A stretch of DNA of 64,000 nt from the NCBI GenBank assembly GCA_022578605.1, contig MU394077.1, forward strand, positions 248,001 through 312,000, in the 5' to 3' direction. Below are positions 24,962 to 37,917 of the stretch, piece after piece. The position numbers and the translations under genes were made by a program. Source of the DNA: Camillea tinctor. Taxonomy: Eukaryota > Ascomycota > Sordariomycetes > Xylariales > Xylariaceae. The notes under the pieces were generated by a model. It worked only from the letters and a program-made list of their open reading frames with translations. It had not been told where the DNA came from and made no database searches. The stretch's first letter is position 1, and each line of letters begins with the position of its first letter.

Positions 24962-26473
24962 CTGTGTCCTCTGCTGGAAGGAAATGGAACTGGGCATGGT
25001 ATGTGCGACGAGGTAGTAGGTAATGTGACTTTTCGTTATATGTTCGGCAAATTATTGCCATGGGGCAAAGCAGTTGATCAGGGTGCACCTTTTACATGAT
25101 TTATTTTATGACTTGTCTTTTTACCTGGAGATCTCTCTTTCAACTCACTGCACGACGTTGCATCCTGTCTAGATACATCATGTAACCTAAACACCTTGAC
25201 TTGTATGTGCCAGTAGAGTGATGATTACTATATAGTTCTATTTATTGAGGAGCGAATGTAAGAAGAAAACAGAAATCCTATTTGAATTTTATATTCAAGT
25301 TCTGCGTAGTTCTGCACTATACAAATATCCTGTATCTGGTCTACAATGTAAGAAGACTTTAGATAGTCAATATTGTGGCTTTATTGAGGGATAGTTATGC
25401 AGTAGATTGCCCCCCCTCTCCCCCCCTCTTCCCTCTTCCCTCTCCCCTTCTCCCGATATCTTGTAACAAAGAGCTTTCAATACAATAACCTCCTTTCACT
25501 CGTCGTTCTTAGTCAGCTGTATCCACATGTCACGTGAGAACATTGTGTAAATTTATATAAGACCTGTCCGACATAGTGGAAATAATACTCTGTCCCCTAT
25601 ACATCATTCATGTGACGTTGTTTATATTGATGTAATGTTGCTTATACCATCTCATATTTAAGTCGCAGACGCTGACATCCTAATCTGAAATTGCGATTTT
25701 CCTGCTATTCAGGAAGATCTACTTCTTATAATGCTTCCCAGCTCGCGTCCGACACCTAGGAAAGCGAAATACGATAGATGGAGGACGGGTTAAAGCGCAC
25801 TCTGAAACAGCAGCGGCCAAAAACTTCTGTAAAAAATTGTACCAGAGAAGGAACTCCTGTCGGGTTTGCTGGTTAGGCTTTGGAACAGAGTGATGAGGCA
25901 CTCTGAGCCACTAAGGGCCAGAGCAGCTAGAAGAAGCAGGATGATACTTTATATAGGGAATGCATTTGCTGGCATAATATTTGTACAGTAACCCCGCCTT
26001 TAAACAATATGATAGGAAACAAGTCTGAGTGTGATCAGTGAAGCGGCATCGAAATATGGGCAGGAAAGGGGAAGGGTTGGGGCATCCGTTTCTTCCCAAG
26101 AATTTCTATGATCTAATATATTACGATAATGCTAGAATCTACGAGTATCGGACCTGTCTGGCAAATAAGAGACAAGAATTGCAATACAGAAGTATCATAT
26201 CGAAAATGAAATACAAAAGCCCTAGATTATGTATATATTTGAATAGAAGAATATATACCTAGGTATATATATATATATATAATGGAAGAGGCGTAGTTAC
26301 ATATAGGCATATCGAATGGGTGCATATGACTATTAGTCTACTGTGACATTTCCGTCACGACACTGGCAGGCGATAGGGTTGTCACGAGCTTAGTATGTCG
26401 ACAAGTGGTGCCCCGATGCGAGCCTCGGGTGAAGGAAAACTTCATTGTTGTTTTGAGCGAGGAATTGGAAATA
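24962..26473. other. Intergenic left of the retrotransposon, no gene seen
   Basis: No supported coding frame. Holds a C/T-rich run (25408-25455) and a TA-dinucleotide run (about 26262-26282). The last five bases, AAATA at 26469-26473, are the left target-site copy of the retrotransposon. Confidence 0.5.
26469..26473. repeat. Left target-site duplication (AAATA)
   Basis: AAATA directly precedes the LTR start TGTTACG and recurs directly after the right LTR at 33458-33462. Five base pairs is the usual duplication length for LTR retrotransposons. Confidence 0.85.
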
Positions 26474-26817
26474 TGTTACGATGTGGATACCCCGATCTGC
26501 GGGTCCACATATATCCAACGACTAAGCAACATGCCAACATGCAGGAATAAAAGCAAATAAGAGGTTAGGACTAAAAGAATAAATAATAGGTCCAACACAT
26601 CGAAAAAAGTTAGCGTTAAGCGTCAACACTTATGCTTTATATATTTAAAATATTGAAATACGCGCTAACGGCTAAAAGATTTTATAAATAAAAAACTAAG
26701 CTACCTATTTATATAAAAAATTAAAGATTTTTTTATAAAAATAAAAAAGTAAATTTAATATAGCTATTTTAAAATAATTATTTTAGTTTTTAAATATAAA
26801 CATATTACTTTTTAATA
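26474..26817 (+). repeat. Left (5') LTR, 344 bp
   Basis: Begins TGTTACGATG and aligns without gaps to the right LTR over the whole length. Its outer part, to about 26600, keeps normal GC content; the inner part is RIP-mutated. The original terminal CA has become TA. Confidence 0.9.
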
Positions 26818-29800
26818 TTATAATTATTTTATAATTTTATATTAAATGTTTTTTATAAAAGTTAATATTTTATTTAAAATTAAAACTTTAAAAAATATAC
26901 TTTTAAAACATAAATTAAAAAATAATAAATTTTTTTAATTTAATTAAGTATATTTTAAAAAGTTAAAAATTAAAAAAAAAAATATTTTATTTTTTTTATA
27001 TTATAGTATTTTTTAATAACTTTACTTTTAATAATAAAAAAACTATTTTAAAATTATTTTTATTATTAATTAATAACATTATTTTTTAAGCTTTTAATAA
27101 AAAAATTACTTTTTATAATTTTTATCGATTTTAAATATAAAAATTTTTTTTTTTACGCAAAAAATCATTTACTTAAATAGTTTTAAAACAATTTTTTAAC
27201 TTTAATATTTTATAAAAAAAAAATTTTAATTAAATTAACTTTAAAAATTTTATAAATATTATTTATAATTATTTATAATAATAATTTTTATATAATTAAG
27301 TTAATAATGTTATTTATAAATTAAAATTTTTTTTTTTTAAATATTTAATGCTAAATATTAATATTAAAACGTTATTAATAAAATAAAAAAAAAATATTAA
27401 AATTTTTTAATGCAATTAAACATTACTTTTTTTAATATAGTTAGCAATTTACATAAAAAGCTAAATATTAATAGTAAATTATTAATTAAACTATAATTTT
27501 AACTTATTTAATTAATAAATAAATAATTTTTATTATTAATATTAAAAAAAAAAAGTAAAAAGTAATAAATTATATTTATTAAGCTATTAATTAATAATAA
27601 TAATAAAATGCATATATTAAATAAATTATTTAATATTTAAATTAATAAGTTAAAAACTTTTATAAATAAATATAATAAGTAAAAAATTAAGCTTAATATA
27701 TTATTATTAAAATTTAATAATAAATTAAAATAGTTAAAATACATTTTAATAAAATATTAATTAAATTAAAAAACTTTTAATATTAATTAGTAAAAAATGC
27801 TAAAAAATACTTAAAAAATATTATTATAATAGTAATAAATATTTTTTTTAATTTTATTAATAAAAAAATAAACTTTATATTAAAACAATTAGCTAAAAAA
27901 AATAAATAACAAGTTAAAAATGTAAAATTTATGCTTTAACTTTTTAATTAAAAATTATTTTAAGTTATTATTAATACTTAATTTTTTTTATTTATTTTAT
28001 AACTTAATATAGCAAAAACTTTAAAACTATTTTTTTAAAAATTAAATAAAAAAAATATAGTTTACTTTAAAAAATAGTAATAATTTAAAAATAAACAAAA
28101 AAAAAAATAAAACTATAAAAAAATAATTATTTATTTTATAGTTTAAAATTAATAATAATAATAATTTATTTAACTTTAATCTTTTTAATAATAACAATAA
28201 ATTTAAAATAATAAGTGTTAATAAAAACAAAAAACGAAAATTATTTTAAATTTTTAAATAAAGTTAAAAAAAACCTTTAAATTTAAAAAAATTTTAAAAC
28301 TTAAATAAAACAAATTTTATAACAAAACTATAAATATTTTAAACTTTTATTAAAGCTTTAAAAAAAAAATAAATTTAACTATAAATAAATAAACTTTTTA
28401 TTTATAATAAAAAAAAAATAAAAAAGTTTTAAACTTAATAAATATTTATAAAAATATACTTTAATATTTATAAAAATGCATTTAAAAATAATTAAATTAA
28501 AATAATATAAATTAAATTTTTTTTTATAAAACGCGCTTTAAATTAATATTAAAAAAAAGTTAAAACTTTAAAAAAAGCTTATTTAATAAATAACTAATTA
28601 AAATATAAAAACTTTATTAAAAAACAATTTATTAATACGGTAAAAATTATTAAAAGCTTTATTATACTTTATAAATTAAAATATTAAAATAATATTATTT
28701 ATTATATTATAAAAATATAAAATTTTAATATTATAATTTAACTTATAAAACTTTAATTATAAAAAATAGTTTTTAAAGCTTTTTTAATTAAAAAAAGTTT
28801 TAAATAATAATAATAAATTTTTAAATATAGTTTATAAAACTAAAAAAGTTTATAAAACTAAAAAAGTTAACTTTATTAAATTAAAAAAAAACAAGTTTAA
28901 TTTTTTTAAAAAATTAAAAAAATTAAATAAATAAAAAGCTATTATTAAACCTTAAAATAATAAAAATAGCAAAAATAGTAAAAGTTAAAGTTTTAATTAA
29001 ATTAATAAAAATATAAAAAATAAAAAATACTTTATTAAATATAAAATAATAAAAAAAGCTTTTTAAAGCGTTAATTAAAAAAAAATTAATTAATATAAAA
29101 AAAACGGAAAAAAATGTATTAAATATAAAAAAAACAATTATACTTTTATTAAATATATAGCTAAATATAACGTTAATAATAAAATTATTTTTTTAAATAA
29201 AATAAAAGTTTTTAACGTAAAAAAAAAGCGCAAAAAAAAAAAAGTTTTAATTAATATTAAAAAAACTAAAACTTTTATTATTAAGTTTAAACTTATTAAT
29301 TAAATTATTAAACTATTTAATAATAAAAATATAAACATAAAAAAAAACTTAAATTTTTAATTAGCTTTTTTTTAACGCTAATAAAAAACTTTAAACTAAA
29401 AAGCAATTAAAAATTTTACTTTTTTATTAATATGCTTAATATAATTATATTTATACTTAAAAAAAATAAAAACTTATATTAATTTATTAAAATTAATTAT
29501 ATATATTATGCGCTTAACTTATTTTATATTACATTAAGTATTTTTTATATTATAAGCGCAATTAAGCGCAAAATAATAAACTTACTTATAAATATAAACA
29601 ATAAGCGCTTTAAAATAAAGCTTTAATTTATTATTACTATATTTTTACATATAAAACTATAAAAAGTATTAATTAAAATACTTTTAAATATTAATAACTT
29701 TTTTTACTTTTTAAATAAAAGCTTTATAAAACATTATTGCGTTTTTATAATTAAGCATTTTAAGCTTAAAATATTTTAAAAGTTTAATAAAACTATAGCT

Positions 29801-30688
29801 TTTATAAATATTTATTACATATTTTAAATTACTTTATAGCAAAAAAAACATTATAATTATTTATAATTTAAAATAATATTTATAAATAAAAACTGCAATA
29901 TTATATTTTTTTATTAATAATTAATTAAATATTAATTAATAAACTTATAAAAACATAAAAAAAAAAAATTATTTTTAACTTTAATTACTGCAAATAACAT
30001 TACGCTTTTAACGTTTTTAAAAATTTTACGTTTATATATAATAAATTTATTTTTATAAGTTTTAAAACACATATTATAAAATTTTTTATTTTTTACTTAA
30101 ATAAAAAAAAATACTTAATATTATGTTTTTTAAGTTTAAAAAATATATATATAATATAATTAAAAAAGTTATATAAGCATTATTATCGTATAAGTTATAT
30201 AATTATATAATTAACTTAATTAATAATAAATAGCTTTTTTAAAAACTTATATATGCTTTAAATAAAAAAAAATTAAAATTACTTTAAAAATAGTTAAATA
30301 AAATGCTAATTTTTAAAAAAATTTACAAATTTAAGTTATTAACGTTTACTTTTATTTTTTTTATTTTAAAACTTTATAACAAAAGTTTTTAATTATATAT
30401 AAATTATAAAAGTTTTAATTGCATTATAAAGCTAAATTAATATTTTTTTTTATTTTTTAAAAAGCTATAAAATAAAATACATTTTATTAAATAGTTTATT
30501 AAAATTAATTTAAAAAATAAATTTTATTTTATTTAAATTAAAAAAAAAATAAATAAAAAATAGCTTTTTAATATAAGTATAAACTTTATAAATATATAGT
30601 TATATTATTTAAATTAATTAATACTTTAATTACATTTTAAAATATAATTAACTATATATTTTAAAACTTACTTAATATTAGCGTTATA

Positions 30689-30715
30689 GCATATATTAAT
30701 AATATATTTATTTAC
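30689..30715 (+). pseudogene. Remnant of Gypsy reverse transcriptase active site
   Basis: Codons read A-Y-I-N-N-I-F-I-Y. The Gypsy family has AYIDDI here; both Asp codons (GAT/GAC) read AAT, as expected from G-to-A change on this strand. The enzyme is inactive and the surrounding frame contains many stops. Confidence 0.75.
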
Positions 30716-33113
30716 GTTAATATTATTAAAAAACATAATAATTTAATTAAAAAAGTTTTTAAATATTTATTTAATAAAAAATTTATAATTATATTTAATA
30801 AATGCATTTAAAAAACTTAAAAAGTTAACTTTTTAAAATATATTATTACTTTAAAAAGCATTAAAATATTTTAAAAAAAATTAAAGCAATATTTTTTTAA
30901 AAATAATTTAAAAGTTTAAAAAAAGTATAATTTTTTATAAACTTTATAAACTTTTATTAAAAGTTTATTAAAAACTATTTTAAAATTTATAAATTACTTA
31001 TTAGTTTTATTATAAGCAATTTAAAAAATTAAAAATAAATTAACAATATAACTTATTTATTTAAATTTTTTAAATATGTTTTTATTATAGCTTTAATGTT
31101 AATTTACTTTAACTTATTTAAATTATATATTTTTAAAGTTAATATTTTAAACTTTATTTTAAAAATTATGTTTTTTTAAAAAAAAAAATAAAAAGCTATA
31201 CTTTATAGCTTACTACTTTTAAAAATTTATAATTATTAAAATTAATTACAAAATTTACAATAAAAAACTACTTACTATTATTAATAGCTTTAAAGTTTAA
31301 AAATAATATTTAAAAAATATTAAGCATATAGTTTAAATATATTTTAATTATTAAAACTTAATATACTTTTTAATAATTAAAGTATTAAATAAAAAATAAG
31401 CTAAATAAGCTAATAAAATAGCAAATATTAATTTTATTGTTTATTATTAATTAAAAAAAAATAATAATAAACTAAATATACTTTTTAAGCGCTAAAAATA
31501 TTGCTTTAATAAAAAAAAAAGTAAATATTAACTTATAAAAACAATATTACAAAAAAAACATTTTACTTTATTTATATTAATAATTTTTATAAAACTTTAA
31601 AATATTTTATATAAATAATAAAATACTTTTTTTATTAAAAGCATATTAAGTATTATTAAAAAAAACAAGCTTTATTAAAAAAAGCTTTAAAGTTTTATAA
31701 ATTAAAAATTAATATTAAATTAAAAACTGCTATATTATTAACATAAACTTTAAATACTTAATAATTTTATACTTAAAAAAATATTTTTAAATTAAAACAT
31801 AATTTTAAAGTAATAAGTTATATAAGTTAATTTAAAATAATTAAGCTTATTTAACAAAATTTTTAATAGTTTAAAATAAATAAAAAAATTATTTAATATA
31901 TTAAAAACTATTTTAATTATTAAAAAAATAAAGCATTTAAATATTTTTTTTATAAAAAGTTACAATTTTTTAAATTATTATACTTATTATAATAATTTAT
32001 TTTTATAAATTTTATTATTAATTTTTTTATATTAAAAAAGTATAATTAACTTTAAGTTATTATTAATTAGTTTATTAAAATAGCACATTTTATTTTTTTT
32101 AAAAAAAAAAATAAAATATAAAGCATTTTGCTAAAATTTTTATTAAAAAAATATAATAAATATATAGTTTACTATAAAATATAATTTTTAACCGTAACTT
32201 AAAATTTACGTTTAAATTTTAATAATTTCTTTTAAAGTTATTAAAAATTAAACTTTATATAAATATAGCATTTTACTTTTAAATAAATAAATAAATTAAA
32301 AAAATTAATTAAATATTAAAAATATATTTATAAGTTTTTATAAATTAAAAAATAAACAATTAAATTAACTTAATTTTTATTATAAAATTTACATATAATA
32401 ACGCTATTTTTATATTTATTAAAATTTTACTTTTTTATACTAATTATAAATATTACTTTATAGCTAATAATTTTTTAAAATTAAAAACTAAAGTTTTTAT
32501 TAATATATTATATACATATTAAATAATTAAACTATATAAAAAAACTTTAAAAACATTTAAATTAATATAAAACAAATTATGTAAATATATAAACTAAAAG
32601 CAAATTAAAATATTTTATTACTAAATAAAAAACGTAATTATATTTAATAAATATAATATTAAAACTTATAAACTTTTAAAAAAACTTAATTAAAAAATAA
32701 TAAGCTTTTTTTAAATTTAAAAAATTATTTTTTTAATTACTATACGTTTTAAATTATTAATTAAATAGCGTATATATAACGTTTTTTATACTTTTTTTAT
32801 TAAACTATACTAGTTAAATAAATAAGCTTTTTTAAATTTAAATTAAATATTAAAAAATGTTAATAATATTTAAATAATAAATAATTATAACGTTAAAGCT
32901 ATTATAAATTTAGCTAACATAAATAAAAAAGTACAATACTTAGTTAAATAAAAAAAAATTTTTAAAAAATTAAAATAAACTTAAAAACTTTTTAATTACT
33001 TTTTTAAAAAATTTATATACTTTTTTTAAACTTAAAAAAAAAGCATTTTAATAAACTTTATAATAAAAAAATTAAGTAAGTTTTAAAGCAAATTTTAATT
33101 AAAAAAAAAATAA

Positions 33114-33457
33114 TATTATAATATAAATACTTTAATTTATAAGTTTACATATATTTAACAATTAAGCAATATGCTAATATATAAAAATAAAAGCAAGTAA
33201 AAAGTTAAAACTAAAAAAATAAATAATAAGTTTAATACATTAGAAAAGGTCGGCGTTAAGCGTTAATATTTATGCTTTATATATTTAAAATATTAAAATA
33301 CGCGCTAACGGCTAAAAAATTTTATAAACAAAAAATTAAGTTACTTATTTATATAAAAAGCTAAAAATCTCTTTGCAAAAATAGAAAGGTAGATTTAGTA
33401 CGGCTATTTTAAAATAATTATTTTAGTTTTTAAATACAGGCACATTACCCTTTAACA
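33114..33457 (+). repeat. Right (3') LTR, 344 bp
   Basis: Starts TATTATAATA, the mutated form of TGTTACGATG, and ends TTTAACA with the expected terminal CA. The outer part (about 33360-33457) keeps more G and C, while the inner part is saturated with transitions, mirroring the left LTR. Confidence 0.9.
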
Positions 33458-33462
33458 AAATA
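33458..33462. repeat. Right target-site duplication (AAATA)
   Basis: Second copy of AAATA directly after the LTR end, matching 26469-26473. Confidence 0.85.
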
Positions 33463-34309
33463 CGACCACTTTTGATACATTTACATTTACGTAGGAATAT
33501 TCTCTTCGTTCTAAGCACCTTATCATCCATCACCTTCGGCAGTAGATGTTATCGAGTTCTCTCAGGACGACAAAAGCCACTTACAGTCCACCCTTATCCT
33601 GGACTGATGATACGCCTACTGGGATTTGAGTTATAATTTATGTGTTGAGTAGGTATGTATATAGAAGTAGCTGATATGGGAAGTTCTAAGGCTCACTTGG
33701 GTTGCGGCTACTGACACTTGGCAGCGGTCTAGAGCTCCCTAAGGTTTTTCATAATTACGTGCAATGATAGAAGCATTATTTAAATTGTTGTCTGACTCGC
33801 CAGTCTTCTTGCCAGTGTCAGCATCGGTGATGTCGGTGGGGTCGGTGAGGTTGGTAGGTTCGGCGAGGTCGGCGAGGTCAGCAAGATCAGCAAGATCGGT
33901 GAGGTTATAAACACAGTCCTACATAGGGTACGATATAAGTTATAACATTTATTTCGTCCTTTAGGTTTATGTATCGATTATCGCTTCAGATCATGAGATA
34001 TGGTATTAATTACGGTACCAACGTCTCTATACAAAAGGGGTAAAACAAATGATTATTTTTTTTGATATATAGGAACTATTATCAGAACATGCTATGCACT
34101 TCTTTCTTTCTAGCAAGAGAGGTTTTAGGGGCTATGATTTTGAGGCCCAAGGCACTATGCGCTAACTTGCTACTTATACTAGATGGGTACACAATACCAT
34201 GCTGCCATAGACTACGTCTCCGTATGATCTAGTCTTTCTCCCTTGAATAATCACAGTTGTATCAGTTTATCAATGTGCTCATTTTCACTATAAGTGTCTG
34301 ATATAACAA
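33463..34309. other. Intergenic between retrotransposon and P450 gene
   Basis: Normal base composition returns at once. It holds a 9-bp tandem array (33824-33904) and, at its right end, the 3' flank of the P450 gene. No full gene is supported. On the minus strand the array sits in a short open frame (about 33745-33918) that begins after a TAG that could be a splice acceptor, so a gene remnant cannot be excluded. Confidence 0.5.
33824..33904 (+). repeat. 9-bp tandem array, TCGG-type units x9
   Basis: Nine units start at exact 9-bp steps from 33824. Six begin TCGG; one begins TTGG and two TCAG, each one transition away. Typical units are TCGGTGAGG and TCGGCGAGG. On the minus strand the units read as tripeptides such as Leu-Ala-Asp and Leu-Thr-Asp, so the period may reflect codons rather than protein binding. 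Confidence 0.85.
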
Positions 34310-36230
34310 TCATAAACAGTCGGCAGCCGTACCCAGAGGCCTATATCTCAAAAATAGATCAGGATGATGAATCCACATCTCATCATCCCAGGGCCAATCC
34401 ATATTCGTGTCCTCTCCCTCCTCCACCTCCTTCTTATTGTAGCCGTCCTTATCTCCCACGATCTCCTTGCCTGTCTGTCCCACCGTGCCCTTGGCTTCTT
34501 CTAGCGAGATACTCCAATTCTCCACTATCTCGACTACCACAGTCCGCAAGAGCAGTTCGGCCACGTACTTGCCCAGGCACGTGCGCGGGCCGAACCCGAA
34601 CCGCCAGTACCGGTAGCGCAGGTTATCGTGCCCGCGCTTCTGCCTCTCCAGCCAGCGCTGCGGCCGGAACCGCTCCCGGTCGTCCCCCCAGAACGGGTCC
34701 CGGATATTCAGCGCGTACGAATCGATGACAAAGCTCGTGCCCGCGGGCACCTCGAAGCCGTCGAGCACGCGCGGCGTTGGGCACGACTGTGGCACGGAGA
34801 ACGCGGCTAAGGGCCGCAGCCGCGCCGACTCGAGGATACAGGCGCCGAGTAGTGTCGGCGTGGTCGTCCATGAAGAGAGAAGATACGCATCTCGCATCTT
34901 TCCGGTCGTGGGGTGCGACTGGATCTCGCTGCGGAGCGCGTTCTGCACGGCGGGGTGAGCGGCGAGAAAGACGAGGGCCCATGACAGGCCCCCCATGGTG
35001 ACGTCGATGTTGGCGAAGAGCATCTCGTCGAGCGTCTGCAGGAGCTGCTCACGCGTCATGTTTCCTTCTTCGACGGATCGGTACATCCCGATTATAGGTG
35101 CCGACTCCCTTTCCTCTGCTCCCCCCGCTTTCAGGACAGAGGCGTGGTGCGCCCGATCGCTCCACGCGGCCCAGCGCTTCTTGAAGTCGCGAAGTGCGCG
35201 CATAGCAGGTAGGGGGAGGAACCGCGCGACAGGGAACCGTGTGATCCCGCCGGCAACCACGCTTTTGAACAGCTCTTCTCTGAGTGGGATTAGCGCCCTT
35301 AGCTCTCTCTCTAGGTCCGCGCCGAACGATCCGTACACAACCCTCGCTACGAAGAGGAAGGGGAGCAGCTTCAGGTCGCGCACGGGATGCAGCCTCCGAT
35401 GCTCCTTGGACGTCCTATTCTCGGCGACTAGCGAGCGCATGTACTCTTTAGCGAAGGATTGCACATCGGTGATGTATGTGCTCGTTGAGCGATGCAGGAA
35501 TGGAGCTTCGACGCCGGCCTTGACTACGTTCCAGGACGAGCCGCTAATCAGCCCGAGACAGGAGCCCAGCAGACGATCCATGAGGTATCCGCTGTCGTTT
35601 GCACGGGCTTTGGTGTGCTTGTGGGAGTCACGGAATACAGCTTCGACGTGGGTGGCTTTGGTCAAGACGCTTGTGCGTTTAGTTAGCAATATACTATATA
35701 CTTCACTACAACCATGATAATGGCAGTTACTGTGATAATTATAGAGACGAAGATAATACGACATCAATAACATTGTGAAAATCGATGTATGTGCTTGATG
35801 GTAGTTCAGTTTCAATACTCACACTTCCCCCTTCATCCCCGCCCACAGTCGGTAAAGACTCCCGTACTCGCTCTCCCATTTAGCGCTCTTCTCACGTCCT
35901 TGCAAGAACTTGTCGACATTTCCTTGGCCGTTGGGAAAGATATACGGAAGGGATGGCAGATCGGCCCTATTCTCCACGTGCTTGATCTGGTAGCGGTGGC
36001 ATAGTATAACCTGGCGAGAGAGAGGCGATTAGTCAAAAAGTGTATGGATGTAGTTACAAAACTCAGTGGGTTGGATTAAAGGAGTATACCTCGATAGCAT
36101 AAGAAATCAATAGCGTGAGGCGTGCATGTATGGCTTGCGTCCGTAGGATGAAGCCGACAACTAAAAAGGCACAGGCTATAATGACTATAGAAGGATCATA
36201 AATACAATGAAGGGGTTGGAAAGAAAACAT
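34310..36230 (-). CDS. Cytochrome P450 monooxygenase, 562 aa
   Basis: Three exons: 36090-36230, 35823-36010 and 34310-35669; phases join to 562 aa. The ATG at 36230 opens MFSFQPLHCIYDPSIVIIAC and continues into the hydrophobic FLVVGFIL, an N-terminal ER anchor. Exon 2 supplies the HRYQIKHVENRADLPSLPYI membrane-proximal block. Exon 3 contains the I-helix segment ANIDVTMGG, the ExxR motif ESARLRP, a FRPQRW motif (the PERF region), and the heme loop FGFGPRTCLGK with Cys474 as thiolate ligand, so all core residues of a working P450 are present. The tail has an acidic insert (KKEVEEGEDTNMDWPWDDE) before a normal end. Exon 3 is strongly GC-rich compared with the flanks. As the leftmost enzyme of the 34-49 kb cluster it probably oxidises the NRPS product; no substrate can be inferred. 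Intron 1 has a TGACTAATC branch; intron 2 joins donor GTGAGT to acceptor CACAAG. Confidence 0.9.
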
Positions 36231-36805
36231 CCCATCAAACTGTACAGAGCACTGATACTGTGCCGTAAAATGCTACGAGGATCTAGCTAGAAATCAAGAA
36301 AGAGAATATGTATTTGCATAACGCTCGATGGGAAAAGGGGAAAGGGATCGTAAATAGGTGAAAAGGATACACATCGCCAAAACCCCAGTAACTAGATTTT
36401 CTCAAGCTCCATGTTCTCTTAAAGGAATACCTACGGTATATAATTAATGCGGTCACGGCTCATGTATCTGCGCCGATAGTTCTGGTCGGTCCCCGACCCG
36501 GTAGCCGAGTTCTCGGTAGCCAAGTAGGGTGTTATATGCCGAAGTACCCCGTTGATGAGCACAATTATGTACTATACTACATTGCTGACACTTATATTCT
36601 TACGGCTTATAGGTCTCTGGTATCAACCAGAATTTACTTTCCTAGTCGTGACGAGGTCCTGTGATTTCTTTTCTTTCTAGATACAGCAACACGTGTTTTA
36701 CTCCTTAATTCCTCATTCGTTGAAAGGGAAAGGGGGTAAAGAAGTGATGCATGAAGCAGATTTGTCAAATGTAAGTATTAGGTGGTAAGATAACAGGACT
36801 GCTCA
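36231..36805. other. P450 promoter region
   Basis: 575 bp between the P450 start and the 3' end of the regulator gene. Around 36473-36516 CCGA and TCGG words cluster, including one exact TCG-N5-CGA and the near-palindrome CCGAGTTCTCGG (36505-36516). No coding frame. Confidence 0.55.
36486..36496. promoter_or_regulatory. AflR-type site TCG-N5-CGA
   Basis: The sequence TCGGTCCCCGA fits the published AflR consensus TCGNNNNNCGA exactly. It lies about 256-266 bp upstream of the P450 ATG and beside the gene for an AflR-domain regulator, so a cluster-regulator operator is a reasonable inference. Its palindromic neighbour at 36505-36516 may be a second site. Confidence 0.5.
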
Positions 36806-37883
36806 TCATAACGGAAACCCCCGCGCTGAACAAGAACTACGTCCCTGCTTTATCTTGTAGACCAACGTCCTCGTCCTGTTCTGCAAGTCCTCTAGCAAAA
36901 GGCTATGCGTGCGATTTAGGCTGCCGTTCCACTCCGGCTGCAGGAGAATTTTCTTGATCAACCTGGACACCTTCAGGATCGTCAACAACTCCTTGCCCAC
37001 CACATGCATCTGCAAAGCCTGCTGTACCCCTCGGTCTACCTGGAAGGCGCCTAGGTGTAGTGCGATGTTACTTGGTGGTGATCCGGCCGAAGAGAGGCCG
37101 CCGCAAACGACGGAGGGGATGCATTGTTCGAAGAGGGCTATGGATTGCGTGAGGCAGATCAATATGAGTACTAGGTGCGTGGCTGATGATGGTGATGGGT
37201 TGGCTCGGGAAAGTGAGTGGATTGCCTCGGTGGCGCGTGGCAGGAGCTGCGAGCTGTGATGTAGCATTTCGTCAAGGGGGATGGGATATTTGTACGATTT
37301 CCGGGAAAGTTCTTCGAGTTGCGTAGCCCAAAAATTAACCTCACCCCTAGGAAAATGCAATGCAGTACTACTTGTTTGACAAGGACAGGAGTCTTGATAT
37401 CTTGATTTCCGTGTCGATAGTGAGGCTGAGCTATCAAAGAGTCTCGCTATGTGCAAGTATTGCTGCTGCTGTTGCTGTTGTTGAGGTGATGCAGTTCGGG
37501 GAGGTGGAGATCCGACAAGTTGAGAGAATGTCGCCTCTAACGATGCTCCATCAACCTCAAACTGACTATCGTCGATATCTGAGAAGTCTATATCATCGAA
37601 ATTTGGGATGAGTGAATCGAACATAGGGCCATCGAGGTCATTGCCAATATCGCCAAGTAATACTGGGGCCAAGGACCTTTGTTGCTGCTGACCAATGGAT
37701 TCATCGACGATGGATGTAGAATCACTCGCGAATGTATCATGATGTTGATGGTGATTACAAATATCAGAGTTTCTGCCCACTGATGGGTCGGAGTATGGCG
37801 GTGTATTCTGCCGCCCAGTCTGCTGTTCGGTGCTATCGACACGATCCAATGAGCGAGTGATTGAACCGCAGTCATGTCGTCGC

Positions 37884-37917
<34 letters not shown>

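Larger units (their letters stand above)
26474..33457 (+). mobile_element. Ty3/Gypsy LTR retrotransposon, RIP-degraded, 6984 bp
   Basis: Two 344-bp direct repeats (26474-26817 and 33114-33457) enclose an extremely AT-rich interior and are flanked by an AAATA duplication. Aligned by eye, the LTRs differ almost only by C/T and G/A transitions, the signature of repeat-induced point mutation. Every internal frame is full of stops, so no protein can be made. The degraded reverse transcriptase is still visible on the plus strand: at 30689-30715 the codons read A-Y-I-N-N-I-F-I-Y, which is the Gypsy AY(I/V)DDI block with both catalytic Asp codons turned to Asn by G-to-A. About 100 bp downstream, a KC..-TE/K-V-x-FL-like stretch (30810-30850) fits the following Gypsy RT motif. 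This sets the superfamily and direction. A purine run (33101-33110) just before the right LTR fits a polypurine tract. The element borders the biosynthetic cluster on its left. Confidence 0.92.

Noticed and set aside
28042..28230. Short Leu/Lys/Ile-rich frame inside the retrotransposon
   Set aside because: Composition is dictated by extreme AT content; it is not a gene.
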